Below are positions 7,702-16,391 of a stretch of DNA of 64,000 nucleotides, piece after piece (the first letter of the stretch is position 1; each line of letters starts with the position of its first letter). Position numbers and translations under genes: made by a program. A model generated the notes under the pieces. It saw only the letters and a list, made by a program, of their open reading frames with translations. It was not told the origin of the DNA and ran no database searches. Source of the stretch: a bacterium (GTDB taxonomy: Bacteria > Sysuimicrobiota > Sysuimicrobiia > Sysuimicrobiales > Segetimicrobiaceae); contig DATGJN010000047.1 of NCBI GenBank assembly GCA_035295165.1, positions 1 to 64,000 on the forward strand, given 5' to 3'.

Positions 7702-9693
7702 TCACGTTCCTTCGATCCAGAGCAGGTCCAGCGCGTCCCGCCGCACGGTCTGTCCGGGATAGACGACGACCGTCGACCACTCGTCCTCGACGATCGCCGG
7801 CCCCGGCACGGCGGACCCGACGTCGAGCTCGTGGCGTCCGCACACCACCGCCTCGGCCCACCCTGTCTGGTAGAAGAACGCGCGCCGGATCTTCGGCCCG
7901 CGGCGCGGCGCTGAGGACGCCGCAGGGAGGATCGCCTCGGGCGACGGCGCGACCGCGGCGACGCGCACGGTGACCGCTTCGACCGGCTCCTCGGTCGCGT
8001 ACTCGTACTCCCTGCGGTGGGCCTGCGAGAACCGCCGCGCGATCGCCGCTTCGTCGAGCCCGGCGGCGACCGGCACCTCGATCTCGTAGTTCTGCCCGGA
8101 GTACCGGAGGTCCATCGAGCGCCGCAGGACCACGTCGCCCGGGGGGACGCCGTCGTCCGCGAAACGGGCCAGCAGCTCGGCTTCCAGGTCGCGCAGCGGG
8201 GCTTCCCAGACCTCCGGAGCGTCGCGCGCGAGCTGCGCGCGGACGGTCCGCGCCGCATCGTAGCGCAGGTCCGCGAGCAGGCAGCCGCAGGCGGAGAACA
8301 CGCCGGAGTGTGGGGGAACGAGCACGCGCGGCATCCCGGCGAGGACCGCCAGCCGGCCGGCGTGGACCGGCCCCGCCCCGCCGTACGCGATGAGCGTGAG
8401 GCGCCGCGGGTCGAAGCCGCGCTGCAGCGAGACCAGCCGGATCGCGCGCAGCATCGCCGCGTTCGCGATTTCCACGATACCGGCAGCGGCCTCCGGCGCG
8501 GCGAGGCCGTAGCGCGCCCCGATCGATTCGATCGCCGCCGCCGCCCGGTTCGGATCGAGCCGGAGCCCCCCGATCTCCTCCTCGGGGTTGAGGTAGCCGA
8601 GCACCACGTACGCGTCCGTGACGGTCGGCTGTGCGCCGCCGTGGCCGTAGCAGGCCGGGCCGGGATCGGCCCCGGCGCTCTGGGGTCCTACTCGCAGGGC
8701 GCCCGCGCGATCGCGCCAGGCAATCGATCCGCCGCCGGCGCCGATGCTCTCGACGGCCAGCGACCGCAGGCGCACCGGCTGCCCCTGGACGCGGCGCTGC
8801 GAGACGGTCGCCACGCCGCCGTCGCGGATCAGGCACACGTCGGCGGACGTCCCCCCCATGTCGAGCGTAACCGCGTCCGTGACGCCGGCGTGCGCGCCGA
8901 CCGCGCGCGCCGCCGCCACCCCACCCGCCGGGCCCGACATCAGCATCGCAAGCGGCGTTTGGCGCATCCGGTCGGGCGAGGCCATCCCGCCGCTCGACTG
9001 CATCACGTGGAGCGGCGCGCGCACGCCCGCCGCCGCGAGCCCGGCCACGAGGTCGTCGAGGTACCGGTCGACGAGCGGCATCAGCTGCGTGTTGACGCAC
9101 GTCGTGTGCGTACGCTCGTACTCCCGGAACTCCGGGTTCACGTCGGAGGACAGGCACACATACGGAACGTGAGGAGCGAGCAGCGCCCCCAACCGGCGCT
9201 CGTGCGCCGGGTTTGCGTACGCGTGCAGCAGGCTGACGGCGACCGCCTCGACCCCCTCGCGCCTGAGCGCGTCCGCGACGCCCGCGATGTCCGCCTCGTC
9301 GAGTGGCGTGAGCACGCGCCCCTCGTGGTCGACGCGCTCGGTCACCTCGAACCGCAGCGCGCGGGGCACGGCCGGCGGCGTCCGGCCGGGCACGTCGAGC
9401 CGGTAGAGATGATCGCGCTGCTGCCGGGCGATCTCGAGCACGTCGCGAAAGCCCCGCGTGGTCACGAGCCCGACGCGCGCCCCGCGGCCCTCCACGAGAG
9501 CGTTCGTCACGACCGTCGTGCCGTACGTCAGGCGCGCGACGTCCGCGCCGGCGCGCAGCGCGTCCAACCCGTCGAGGAGCGCGCGCGACGGGTCGCGTGT
9601 CGTCGGCACCTTGCGCACCCGAGGCGGTCCCCCGTCGCGCAGGTGCGCGATCACGTCGGTAAACGTCCCGCCGACGTCAACGCCGACGTTCAT
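7702..9693 (-). CDS. Hydantoinase/oxoprolinase A subunit
   Basis: HyuA-family ATP-binding subunit, 663 residues. The N-terminal VGVDVGGTFTDV is the phosphate-binding loop of the acetate/sugar kinase/Hsp70 fold, and LDMGGTSADVCLI is the second nucleotide loop. SIGAGGGSIAWRD and GPACYGHGGAQPTVTDA are further family signatures. It would phosphorylate the substrate so that HyuB can hydrolyse it. It lies 28 nt after the hydroxyacid dehydrogenase gene and directly before hyuB. No clear ribosome binding site precedes the ATG, so coupling to the upstream gene is likely. Confidence 0.92.
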   Translation of the reverse strand: MNVGVDVGGTFTDVIAHLRDGGPPRVRKVPTTRDPSRALLDGLDALRAGADVARLTYGTTVVTNALVEGRGARVGLVTTRGFRDVLEIARQQRDHLYRLDVPGRTPPAVPRALRFEVTERVDHEGRVLTPLDEADIAGVADALRREGVEAVAVSLLHAYANPAHERRLGALLAPHVPYVCLSSDVNPEFREYERTHTTCVNTQLMPLVDRYLDDLVAGLAAAGVRAPLHVMQSSGGMASPDRMRQTPLAMLMSGPAGGVAAARAVGAHAGVTDAVTLDMGGTSADVCLIRDGGVATVSQRRVQGQPVRLRSLAVESIGAGGGSIAWRDRAGALRVGPQSAGADPGPACYGHGGAQPTVTDAYVVLGYLNPEEEIGGLRLDPNRAAAAIESIGARYGLAAPEAAAGIVEIANAAMLRAIRLVSLQRGFDPRRLTLIAYGGAGPVHAGRLAVLAGMPRVLVPPHSGVFSACGCLLADLRYDAARTVRAQLARDAPEVWEAPLRDLEAELLARFADDGVPPGDVVLRRSMDLRYSGQNYEIEVPVAAGLDEAAIARRFSQAHRREYEYATEEPVEAVTVRVAAVAPSPEAILPAASSAPRRGPKIRRAFFYQTGWAEAVVCGRHELDVGSAVPGPAIVEDEWSTVVVYPGQTVRRDALDLLWIEGT

Positions 9694-9721
9694 CGTGGTT
9701 CGGCACGCCGCGGCGCGCCCG

Positions 9722-10729
9722 TCACGCGCCGTCGCCGCCAGCGTCCGCCGGCACGTATCCGCGCCGCTTGTCGACGACGTTCAGCAGCGGGTCGCCTCCG
9801 CGCCAGCGCGCGAAGTTCTCGCAAAACAGCTCCGCCAGTGCGTCCTGGGAACCGGCAAAGTCGCCCGACATGTGCGGCGAGACGATCACCCCCGACATGT
9901 CCCAGAACGGATGGTCCGTGGGAAGCGGTTCCTCCCTGAACACGTCCAGCGCCGCGCCGGCGATCCGCTTCGCGAGGAGAGCGGCGAGCAGCGCGTCCTC
10001 GTCGACGATCGGCCCGCGCCCCACGTTGATCAGGCGGGCGGTCGGCTTCATGCGCGCGAACGCCGCCTCGCCGAACAGACCCTTCGTCTCCGGGGTCAGC
10101 GGCACCGCGACGACGACGTAGTCCGCCTCGGGCAACACCGCCCCGAGATCGCGCGCGCCCACGATGCGCCCGAGATCGGGGTCCGACGCGCGGGCGGTCC
10201 GCGCCGCGCCGATCACGCGCATGCCGACGCAGCGCGCCAGCCGCCCGATCGCCCGCCCGATACCCCCCGCGCCGACGACGAGCGCCGTTTGCCCGCGCAG
10301 CATCTCGGTCTCGCGGAACTGCCAGGCGTGGCGCCGCTGCAGGCCGATCGTCGCGGCCGAGTCCTTCGCGAACATCAGCAGCAGGCCGAGCACGTACTCG
10401 CCCATCGCGTGATCGAACACGCCGCGTGAATTCGTGAGCGTCACGCCGCTCGACGCGAGCTCGGGGAACAGGACCGTGTCGACGCCGGCCGCGGCGACGT
10501 GGATCCACCGCAGGTGGCGTGCGTGCGCCCACGCGTCGCGCAGGATCGACGACTGGAAGTTCCACACCAGCGCGGCGTCCGCGCCGGCGAGCGCGTCCCG
10601 CAGCTCTTCCAGCGACGCCGCGTACCGAACCACCGCCGCCTCCTCCACCGGCTCGAGGCCGGGTGGCCGCTGCCCGCGCCGCACGAGCACGGCGACCACC
10701 GGGCGTTGCCCGGACGCCCGCCCAGTCAT
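9722..10729 (-). CDS. D-isomer-specific 2-hydroxyacid dehydrogenase family protein
   Basis: NAD-dependent 2-hydroxyacid dehydrogenase, 335 residues. The Rossmann loop is VVGAGGIGRAIGR. The catalytic set is visible: Arg in INVGRGPIVDED, Glu in DVFREEPLP, and His in VSPHMSGD. The ATG at 10729 was chosen; an upstream in-frame extension of 27 residues is basic and low-complexity. It would interconvert a 2-oxoacid and 2-hydroxyacid. A gap of 167 nt separates it from the E1 beta gene, larger than other gaps in this run, so an internal promoter is possible. Related enzymes include glyoxylate reductase and phosphoglycerate dehydrogenase; specificity is not readable. Confidence 0.85.
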   Translation of the reverse strand: MTGRASGQRPVVAVLVRRGQRPPGLEPVEEAAVVRYAASLEELRDALAGADAALVWNFQSSILRDAWAHARHLRWIHVAAAGVDTVLFPELASSGVTLTNSRGVFDHAMGEYVLGLLLMFAKDSAATIGLQRRHAWQFRETEMLRGQTALVVGAGGIGRAIGRLARCVGMRVIGAARTARASDPDLGRIVGARDLGAVLPEADYVVVAVPLTPETKGLFGEAAFARMKPTARLINVGRGPIVDEDALLAALLAKRIAGAALDVFREEPLPTDHPFWDMSGVIVSPHMSGDFAGSQDALAELFCENFARWRGGDPLLNVVDKRRGYVPADAGGDGA

Positions 10730-10896
10730 TGCGTGTGCGGGCCGGCCCGGCGCGGCATCAGGCCCGGCCCGCCGCCGCGACGGCACGCGATGGATGGGGA
10801 AGCGCAGCAAGAGCGCGCGAGCGCGGCGATGCCCCCGAAGGAGGGCGTGCGGCCGACCGGCGGCGGGCGTCTCATCGCCGGCGCCTCCGGCACCCG

Positions 10897-11862
10897 CTAC
10901 CAGCGCGCAAGTCGCACCATGGCGTCGCGGATGCGATCGACGCTCGGGAGGTACGCCGTCTCCAGCGGAGGCGCGTACGGCACGGGCGTGTCGGGCGCGC
11001 CGACCCTGCAGATCGGGGCGTCGAGCGACGTGAAGAGGTGCTCGCCGATGTGCGCGGCGATCTCGGCCCCGAGCCCCCCGCGCAGCCGGTCCTCGTGCAC
11101 GACCAGCGCGCGGCTGGTGCGGGCGACCGACTCCGCGATCGTGGCGAGGTCGAGCGGCAGGAGGGTGCGGAGATCGATCACCTCGGCCTCGATGCCGTCC
11201 CGCGCGGCGGCCTCGGCGGCCTCCAGGCAGCGGTGGACCATCATCCCGTACGTGATGACGCTGAGGTCGCGCCCGGGGCGCCGCACCGCGGCCGCGCCCA
11301 ACGGGACGAACGCAAGACCGCCGTCTACCTCGGCGCGCTGCGAGCGGTACAGGGCTTTATGCTCGAGGTAAAGGACCGGGTTGGGGTCGGCGATCGCCGA
11401 CAGCAGGAGCCCCTTCGCGTCCGCGGGCGTCGCGGGGAACACGATCTTCAACCCGGGCGTGTGAAAGAAGTACGCCTCCACCGACTGCGAGTGAAACGGT
11501 CCGCCGTGCGTGCCCGCGCCGCAGGGAGCGCGGATCACGAGCGGCACGCAGCCGCCGGCGCGGTACGCGGACGTCGCCGCGACGTTCACGATTTGGTTGA
11601 ACGCGTTGGAGATGAAGTCGGCGAACTGCATCTCGGCTACCGGGCGGAGCCCAACGAGCGCCGCGCCGACCGCCGCGCCGACCACCGCGGCCTCGCTGAT
11701 CGGCGTGTCGATGACGCGCCAGGCCCCGAACTCGTCCTGGAGCCCTTTTGTGAGCTTGAACGCCCCGCCGTACGCGCCCACGTCCTCGCCGAGCACGATC
11801 ACAGAGGGGTCCGCGCGCATCGCCTGGCGCAGGCCGTCTGCGATCGCTTCCAGGTACGTCAT
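10897..11862 (-). CDS. 2-oxoacid dehydrogenase E1 component, beta subunit
   Basis: Beta subunit (321 residues) of a thiamine-diphosphate-dependent pyruvate, branched-chain or acetoin-type dehydrogenase. VLGEDVGAYGGAF contains the conserved Glu that activates the cofactor. DTPISEAAVVGAAVGAAL and the C-terminal RVGAPDTPVPYAPPLE are hallmarks. The E1 alpha stop and this ATG share a base (TGATG); a GTG 9 nt upstream is possible. No E2 (lipoyl acyltransferase) or E3 gene follows in the operon, which is unusual: the E1 must borrow an E2/E3 encoded elsewhere or work without one. Confidence 0.92.
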   Translation of the reverse strand: MTYLEAIADGLRQAMRADPSVIVLGEDVGAYGGAFKLTKGLQDEFGAWRVIDTPISEAAVVGAAVGAALVGLRPVAEMQFADFISNAFNQIVNVAATSAYRAGGCVPLVIRAPCGAGTHGGPFHSQSVEAYFFHTPGLKIVFPATPADAKGLLLSAIADPNPVLYLEHKALYRSQRAEVDGGLAFVPLGAAAVRRPGRDLSVITYGMMVHRCLEAAEAAARDGIEAEVIDLRTLLPLDLATIAESVARTSRALVVHEDRLRGGLGAEIAAHIGEHLFTSLDAPICRVGAPDTPVPYAPPLETAYLPSVDRIRDAMVRLARW

Positions 11863-12884
11863 CACGGCCACGGCTGGCCCTCGCAGTACACGCCTCGCTC
11901 GAGCTCGGAGGGATCCGGAGGCGGGCTGGCTTCAGCCCACGCCTGGGCCGCCTCGACGTCCGCGAGAGCCTCGGCCCGCATGGCCTCCGCCTGCTCCGCG
12001 GTCAGCACCCGCGTCTCCACCAGGTAGGCTTCGAACCGCGCGACGGGATCCCGCGGGCGCCACTCGTCCAGAAGCGCCCTCGGGACGTAGGATGCGTCGT
12101 CGGCTTCGGAGTGCCCACGGATCCGCATCGTCCGGCACTCCAGAAACGACGGCCCGTCTCCCCGCCGCGCCCGATCCACCGCGCGCCGGGCGCCGTCGTA
12201 GACCGCGAGGACGTCGTTCCCGTCGACGGAGCACGAGGCCATGCCGTAACCCGCCATGCGCTCGGCGATCGGCCCGGCGACCTCCCGGTCCACCGGCGTA
12301 GAGAGGGCGAATTGGTTGTTCCAGCACACGAGCACGAGCGGCAACTTGAGCACCGCCGCGAGATTCGCCCCCTCGTGAAACTCCCCGGTCGCGAGCGTCC
12401 CCTCCCCGAACGACGCCATCGCCACGCGCGCTTCCCCGCGCACTCGGAACCCCAGCGCCGCGCCCGCGGCCACGGGGATGCTCGCGCCGATGTGATCGAT
12501 GTGGAGCAGGATGCGGGGCCCGAGCCCGCCGATGTGCAGGTTCCCTTCGCGGCCGCGGGTGGGCGACCCGACGCGCCCGAGGAAATTCGCGAAGTACAGC
12601 CCGAGCGGCATGCCCAGCACGAGCCTGGCGCCGAGGTCGCGGTGGAGCGTCGCCGCGACGTCGAGGGGGCCGAGCGCGTACGCCGCCCCGACGGCGATCG
12701 CCTCGTGGCCGTAGCCGGTGAAGCAGGCCCCGATCACGGCACCCTGCTGATACAGCTTGACGATGCGCTCCTCGGCCAGACGCTGCCGAAGCATCCACCG
12801 GTACAGCGCCCGGAGATCGTCCGAGGTGAGGCCCGCAGGGACCGCAGCCGGCGGGACGGCCGCCGGCTCACGCCGGTCTGTCAT
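11862..12884 (-). CDS. 2-oxoacid dehydrogenase E1 component, alpha subunit
   Basis: Alpha subunit (340 residues) of the same thiamine-diphosphate enzyme. The cofactor motif begins FGEGTLATGEFHEG and ends CWNNQF, matching the GDG(X)25-30NN pattern. MRIRGHSEADDASY is the conserved phosphorylation-loop region. It would decarboxylate a 2-oxoacid and hand the acyl group to a lipoyl domain. With leucine dehydrogenase and a branched-chain-type importer nearby, a branched-chain oxoacid is a reasonable guess, though acetoin or pyruvate cannot be excluded. It follows the SDR gene by 36 nt. Confidence 0.92.
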   Translation of the reverse strand: MTDRREPAAVPPAAVPAGLTSDDLRALYRWMLRQRLAEERIVKLYQQGAVIGACFTGYGHEAIAVGAAYALGPLDVAATLHRDLGARLVLGMPLGLYFANFLGRVGSPTRGREGNLHIGGLGPRILLHIDHIGASIPVAAGAALGFRVRGEARVAMASFGEGTLATGEFHEGANLAAVLKLPLVLVCWNNQFALSTPVDREVAGPIAERMAGYGMASCSVDGNDVLAVYDGARRAVDRARRGDGPSFLECRTMRIRGHSEADDASYVPRALLDEWRPRDPVARFEAYLVETRVLTAEQAEAMRAEALADVEAAQAWAEASPPPDPSELERGVYCEGQPWP

Positions 12885-12920
12885 GCGCCGGCCCCCGCCG
12901 CTCGCGCCCGCGGGCCGCGC

Positions 12921-13682
12921 TCACCAACCGCCATAGGCCACCCACCCGCCGTCCACCGTGACGCACGACCCGGTGATGTAGTCGGCGTCGTCCGACGCGA
13001 GGAACGTGGCGGCCCTGGCGACGTCCTCCACGGTGCCGAAGCGCCCCGCGGGGGTGCGGCGCTCGATGTCGGCGTCCGAATAGTCTCCCGTCCCCTGATC
13101 GTGCACGTCCATCGGCGTCTTGATGTACGCTGGATCGATGCTCACGACGCGGATGCCGTGACGCGCCCACTCGCTGGCCAGCACCTTCGTCAGCCCGATC
13201 AGCCCGTGCTTGCTCGCGCAGTACGCGGCGCGCTTCGGCAGGCCCACCTCCCCCAGGATCGAGGAGACGTTGAGGATAACGCCCCGCCGCTGCGGGATCA
13301 TCACGCGCGCCGCGGCCTGCGCGCAGAAGAACGCGCCGGTGAGGTTCGTGTCGATGGTAAGGCGCCACCCGTCCTCGGGCAGCGACTCGGACGGGCCGAT
13401 CATGGAGGTCCCGGCGTTGTTCACGAAGACGTCGAGGCGGTTCCACCGCTGCTGCGCGGCCGCTGCGAGCCGGTCAGCGGTCGACCGCTCGCGCACGTCG
13501 CCGTCGACCGCGATCGCGTCGTGCCCGACGTCGCGCAGCGCGCGGGCCACACCCTCGCCCCGCTCCGGCGACCGCGAGTTGACGACGATGCGTGCGCCCT
13601 CCCGCGCGTACGCCCACGCGATCGCCTCGCCGATGCCCATGCTCGATCCGGTGATCACCGCCACGCGCTCGCGGAGTCGCAT
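12921..13682 (-). CDS. SDR-family oxidoreductase, first gene of the molybdenum-hydroxylase operon
   Basis: Classical short-chain dehydrogenase, 253 residues. Cofactor loop TGSSMGIGE, FVNNAGTSM, and catalytic Tyr-x-x-x-Lys in AAYCASKHGLIG; ends with CVTVDGGWVAYGG. The ATG at 13682 follows a very good ribosome binding site, GGGAGGGG. An upstream in-frame extension lacks one. It heads a ten-gene leftward run (to 1600), and a TATAAT element lies about 190 nt upstream. Substrate unknown. Confidence 0.9.
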   Translation of the reverse strand: MRLRERVAVITGSSMGIGEAIAWAYAREGARIVVNSRSPERGEGVARALRDVGHDAIAVDGDVRERSTADRLAAAAQQRWNRLDVFVNNAGTSMIGPSESLPEDGWRLTIDTNLTGAFFCAQAAARVMIPQRRGVILNVSSILGEVGLPKRAAYCASKHGLIGLTKVLASEWARHGIRVVSIDPAYIKTPMDVHDQGTGDYSDADIERRTPAGRFGTVEDVARAATFLASDDADYITGSCVTVDGGWVAYGGW

Positions 13683-13867
13683 CGCTCCCCTCCCTTTCGC
13701 GCCGCCGGGCGCGGCGCACGCCCCTCGCGGCGCCCGGCCGGCCGCGGCCTCAGTAGCGTGAAATGACGGCGTGTCCGCCGAATTCATTCCGGGCCTGAAA
13801 AGGTCACTCCTCCGCTCGGGCTCGCCGGGTGAGCGCCCTCAGCGATCGCCGCTGACGCGCGCTTCTG

Positions 13868-13911
13868 ATTATATCCTTGACGAACCCTTTGTCTTCGCGT
13901 CGTAGTGTCAA
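13868..13911 (-). promoter_or_regulatory. Candidate promoter and inverted-repeat operator upstream of the SDR-led operon
   Basis: On the minus strand a perfect TATAAT (13873-13868) lies in a short AT-rich patch, preceded 32 nt upstream by TTGACA (13911-13906). The spacing is too long for those two to be one sigma-70 promoter. TTGAC and a later GTCAA on the same strand form an inverted pair that could be a regulator site. The position, upstream of the operon's first gene and downstream of the neighbouring operon's last gene, supports a promoter here. It would not be expected by chance in such GC-rich DNA, but this remains a sequence-only guess. Confidence 0.4.
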
Positions 13912-13927
13912 GAGCGTTGGATGCGCC

Positions 13928-16369
13928 CTAGGCCCTGACGCGGACGCCGGCGGGATCGTATGGAGGCCGGAGCCCGACCGTCGCCGGCATGCGCTCTGTG
14001 GCCACCTCGACCTCGTACGTCCCCGAGGCGAGAAAGGCGCCCGTCACGCCTTCCTCCGACTCCACGTACCCTAGTCCGACTGACCGGCCAAGCGTGTGCC
14101 CGTAGGCGCCCGACGTCACCCGTCCGGCGAGCACGCCGTTCCGGTAGATCGGCTCCTCGCCGAAGAGGAGCGGCGCCGGATCGTCGAGCGTGAGGCTGAC
14201 GATTCGACGCGTGCGCGGCCGGGCGCGCTGGGCGAGCAGCGCGTCGCGGCCGATGAACGGCGTCGCCTTGTCGAACGCGACCGCGAAGCCGAGCCCCGCG
14301 TCGAGCGGCGTGTCCCGCCCCGTAATGTCGACGCCCCAGGCCCGGTAGCCCTTCTCACAACGCAGCGAGTCCATGGCATGGTAGCCGGCGTGCCGGAGGG
14401 CGGCGCCGCCGCGGTCGAGCAGCGTGTCGTAGGCGCCGACCGCGTACTCCGCGGGAACGTACAGCTCCCACCCCAGCTCCCCGACGTACGTGATCCGCAG
14501 CGCCCACACCGGCGCGTACCCGATCGTGAGCTCCCGGCACGATCCAAACGGAGCGGCCGCGTCCGAGAGGTCGGCGTCCGTGCAGCGCGCGAGCAGGGCT
14601 CGCGCGCCGGGGCCCATCACGCCGAGCACCGCGAACGCCGACGTGACGTCGGTGACGACCGCCGGCGTTCCCGCCGATATGTGCGAGGCGATCCAGTGAT
14701 GGTCGTGGGCCCCCGCGGCCGCCCCGGTGACGACCAGATAGCGATCGTCCGCGAGCCGGGTGACCGTGAGGTCGCACTCGATGCCGCCGCGCTCGTTCAG
14801 CATCGAGGTGTAGACGACCCTGCCGGCGGGGCCGGCGACGTCGTTCGCGCAGAGACGCTGCAGCACGGCTTCGGCCGCGGATCCCTGGACCAGAAACTTG
14901 GCAAACGAGGACTGGTCGAACAGGCCGACCGAGTTCCGCACGGCGCGGTGCTCGTCGGCGGCGTACGGAAACCAGTTCTGGCGGCCGAACGAGTATGCGT
15001 AGGCCGGGTCGACGCCGTCCGGCGCGTACCAGTTCGGGCGTTCCCATCCGGCGGCAACGCCGAAGCACGCGCCGCGCGCCGCGAGCCGCTCGTGGAGCGG
15101 CGAGCGCCGGACGGGACGCGCCGTGTCCGGCTGGCGAAACGGCCAGTGCATCGCGTACAGCACCCCGAGCGATTCGACCGTGCGCTCGCGCAGATAGCGG
15201 GGCGTGCCCTGGAACCTCGAGAACCGTCGGATGTCGACGTCCCAGAGATCCAACGGCGGCGAGCCGTCTGCGATCCACTGGGCGAGCGCATGCGTCGCGC
15301 CAGGCGCGGACGCGATGCCCGTGGAGTTGAACCCCGCGGCCACGAAGAAATTCCGCAACTCGGGCGCCTCGCCGAGAATGAAGCGCGTATCGGGCGTGAA
15401 GCTCTCGGGCCCGGTGAACGTCTCCGAGGGCTCCACCGCCTCGAGCGCGGGGACGCGGGCCCGCGCGTTGTCCAGGAAGAGCCGGCACTGCTCCCAGTCC
15501 GTGTCCAGACGCCCGAACGCGAAGCCGTGCGGGATCCCGTCGAGGCCCCACGGCCTGGACGCCGGGCCGAAGCCGCCCATCAACAGACGCCCGTCGCGTT
15601 CGCGGAAGTAGATGAGCCCGTCGGGGTCGCGCAGCGCCCGGAGATCCGCGCTCACCCCGGCGAGCGGCAGCAGCAGGTACGAGTGCTCGGCGGCGCACAG
15701 CGGCACGTTGACGCCCGCGAGCCGGCCGATCTCGCGCGCCCACATGCCGGCGCAGTTCACCGCGACCTCGCAGACGATCGTGCCGCGGTCGGTGGCGACG
15801 CCCGCGACCGCGCCGCGGCGCGCGGCGATGCCCGTGACCGTGATCCCCTCGCAGATGATCGCGCCGCGCCGCCGGGCCGCCTCCCCGAGCGCAACGGCCG
15901 TGTCCCCGGGGTGGGTCACGCCGTCCCCCGGGAAGTAGGCAGCGCCGACGAGGTCGTCGGTGCGCATGAGCGGCCACAGCCCGCGGGCCTCGCGCGGTCC
16001 GATCAGCTCCGCCTGCACGCCGGCGGCCCGCGCCGTCGACACGCCTCGCTTGAGCTCTTCCATCCGCTCGCGGGTGCGCGCGACCGTGAGGCCGCCGGTC
16101 ACCCTGAACCCGGTCGGCCGCCCGGTCTCGGCCTCGAGCCGCGCGTAGAGCGGGCGGGCCGCGGCGGCGAGCTTCGTCAGCGTCTGCGTGGCCCGCAGCT
16201 GGCTCACCAGCCCGGCGGCGTGCCATGTCGTGCCGGAAGAGATGGAGTGACGCTCGAGCAGGACCACGTCTCGCCAGCCGAGTTCGGCCAGGTGATAGGC
16301 GAGGCTGCACCCCGCGATGCCGCCGCCGACGATCACGACGCGCGCGTGGCGGGGAACGGCCGCAGACAT
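13928..16369 (-). CDS. Dimethylglycine/sarcosine dehydrogenase-like flavoprotein with GcvT domain
   Basis: 813 residues, two-part architecture. The N-terminal DAO-type FAD domain starts with VVIVGGGIAGCSLAYHLAE. SGTTWHAAGL places His50 where dimethylglycine and sarcosine dehydrogenases attach FAD covalently. The C-terminal half is an aminomethyltransferase (GcvT)-like folate-binding domain. Family members remove N-methyl groups from glycine derivatives and capture the one-carbon unit on tetrahydrofolate. Length matches the family (about 810-870). It is the last gene of the importer operon, 22 nt after the DUF1989 gene, so the imported substrate or its product is plausibly an N-methylated amine. 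Other demethylases of this architecture cannot be excluded. Confidence 0.88.
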   Translation of the reverse strand: MSAAVPRHARVVIVGGGIAGCSLAYHLAELGWRDVVLLERHSISSGTTWHAAGLVSQLRATQTLTKLAAAARPLYARLEAETGRPTGFRVTGGLTVARTRERMEELKRGVSTARAAGVQAELIGPREARGLWPLMRTDDLVGAAYFPGDGVTHPGDTAVALGEAARRRGAIICEGITVTGIAARRGAVAGVATDRGTIVCEVAVNCAGMWAREIGRLAGVNVPLCAAEHSYLLLPLAGVSADLRALRDPDGLIYFRERDGRLLMGGFGPASRPWGLDGIPHGFAFGRLDTDWEQCRLFLDNARARVPALEAVEPSETFTGPESFTPDTRFILGEAPELRNFFVAAGFNSTGIASAPGATHALAQWIADGSPPLDLWDVDIRRFSRFQGTPRYLRERTVESLGVLYAMHWPFRQPDTARPVRRSPLHERLAARGACFGVAAGWERPNWYAPDGVDPAYAYSFGRQNWFPYAADEHRAVRNSVGLFDQSSFAKFLVQGSAAEAVLQRLCANDVAGPAGRVVYTSMLNERGGIECDLTVTRLADDRYLVVTGAAAGAHDHHWIASHISAGTPAVVTDVTSAFAVLGVMGPGARALLARCTDADLSDAAAPFGSCRELTIGYAPVWALRITYVGELGWELYVPAEYAVGAYDTLLDRGGAALRHAGYHAMDSLRCEKGYRAWGVDITGRDTPLDAGLGFAVAFDKATPFIGRDALLAQRARPRTRRIVSLTLDDPAPLLFGEEPIYRNGVLAGRVTSGAYGHTLGRSVGLGYVESEEGVTGAFLASGTYEVEVATERMPATVGLRPPYDPAGVRVRA

Positions 16370-16391
16370 CTTCGGGCGATCCGCTCCGCCG

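Noticed and set aside
8017-9939. Long forward frame opposite HyuA
   Set aside because: Low-complexity shadow of a clear HyuA gene; no domain and no ribosome binding site.
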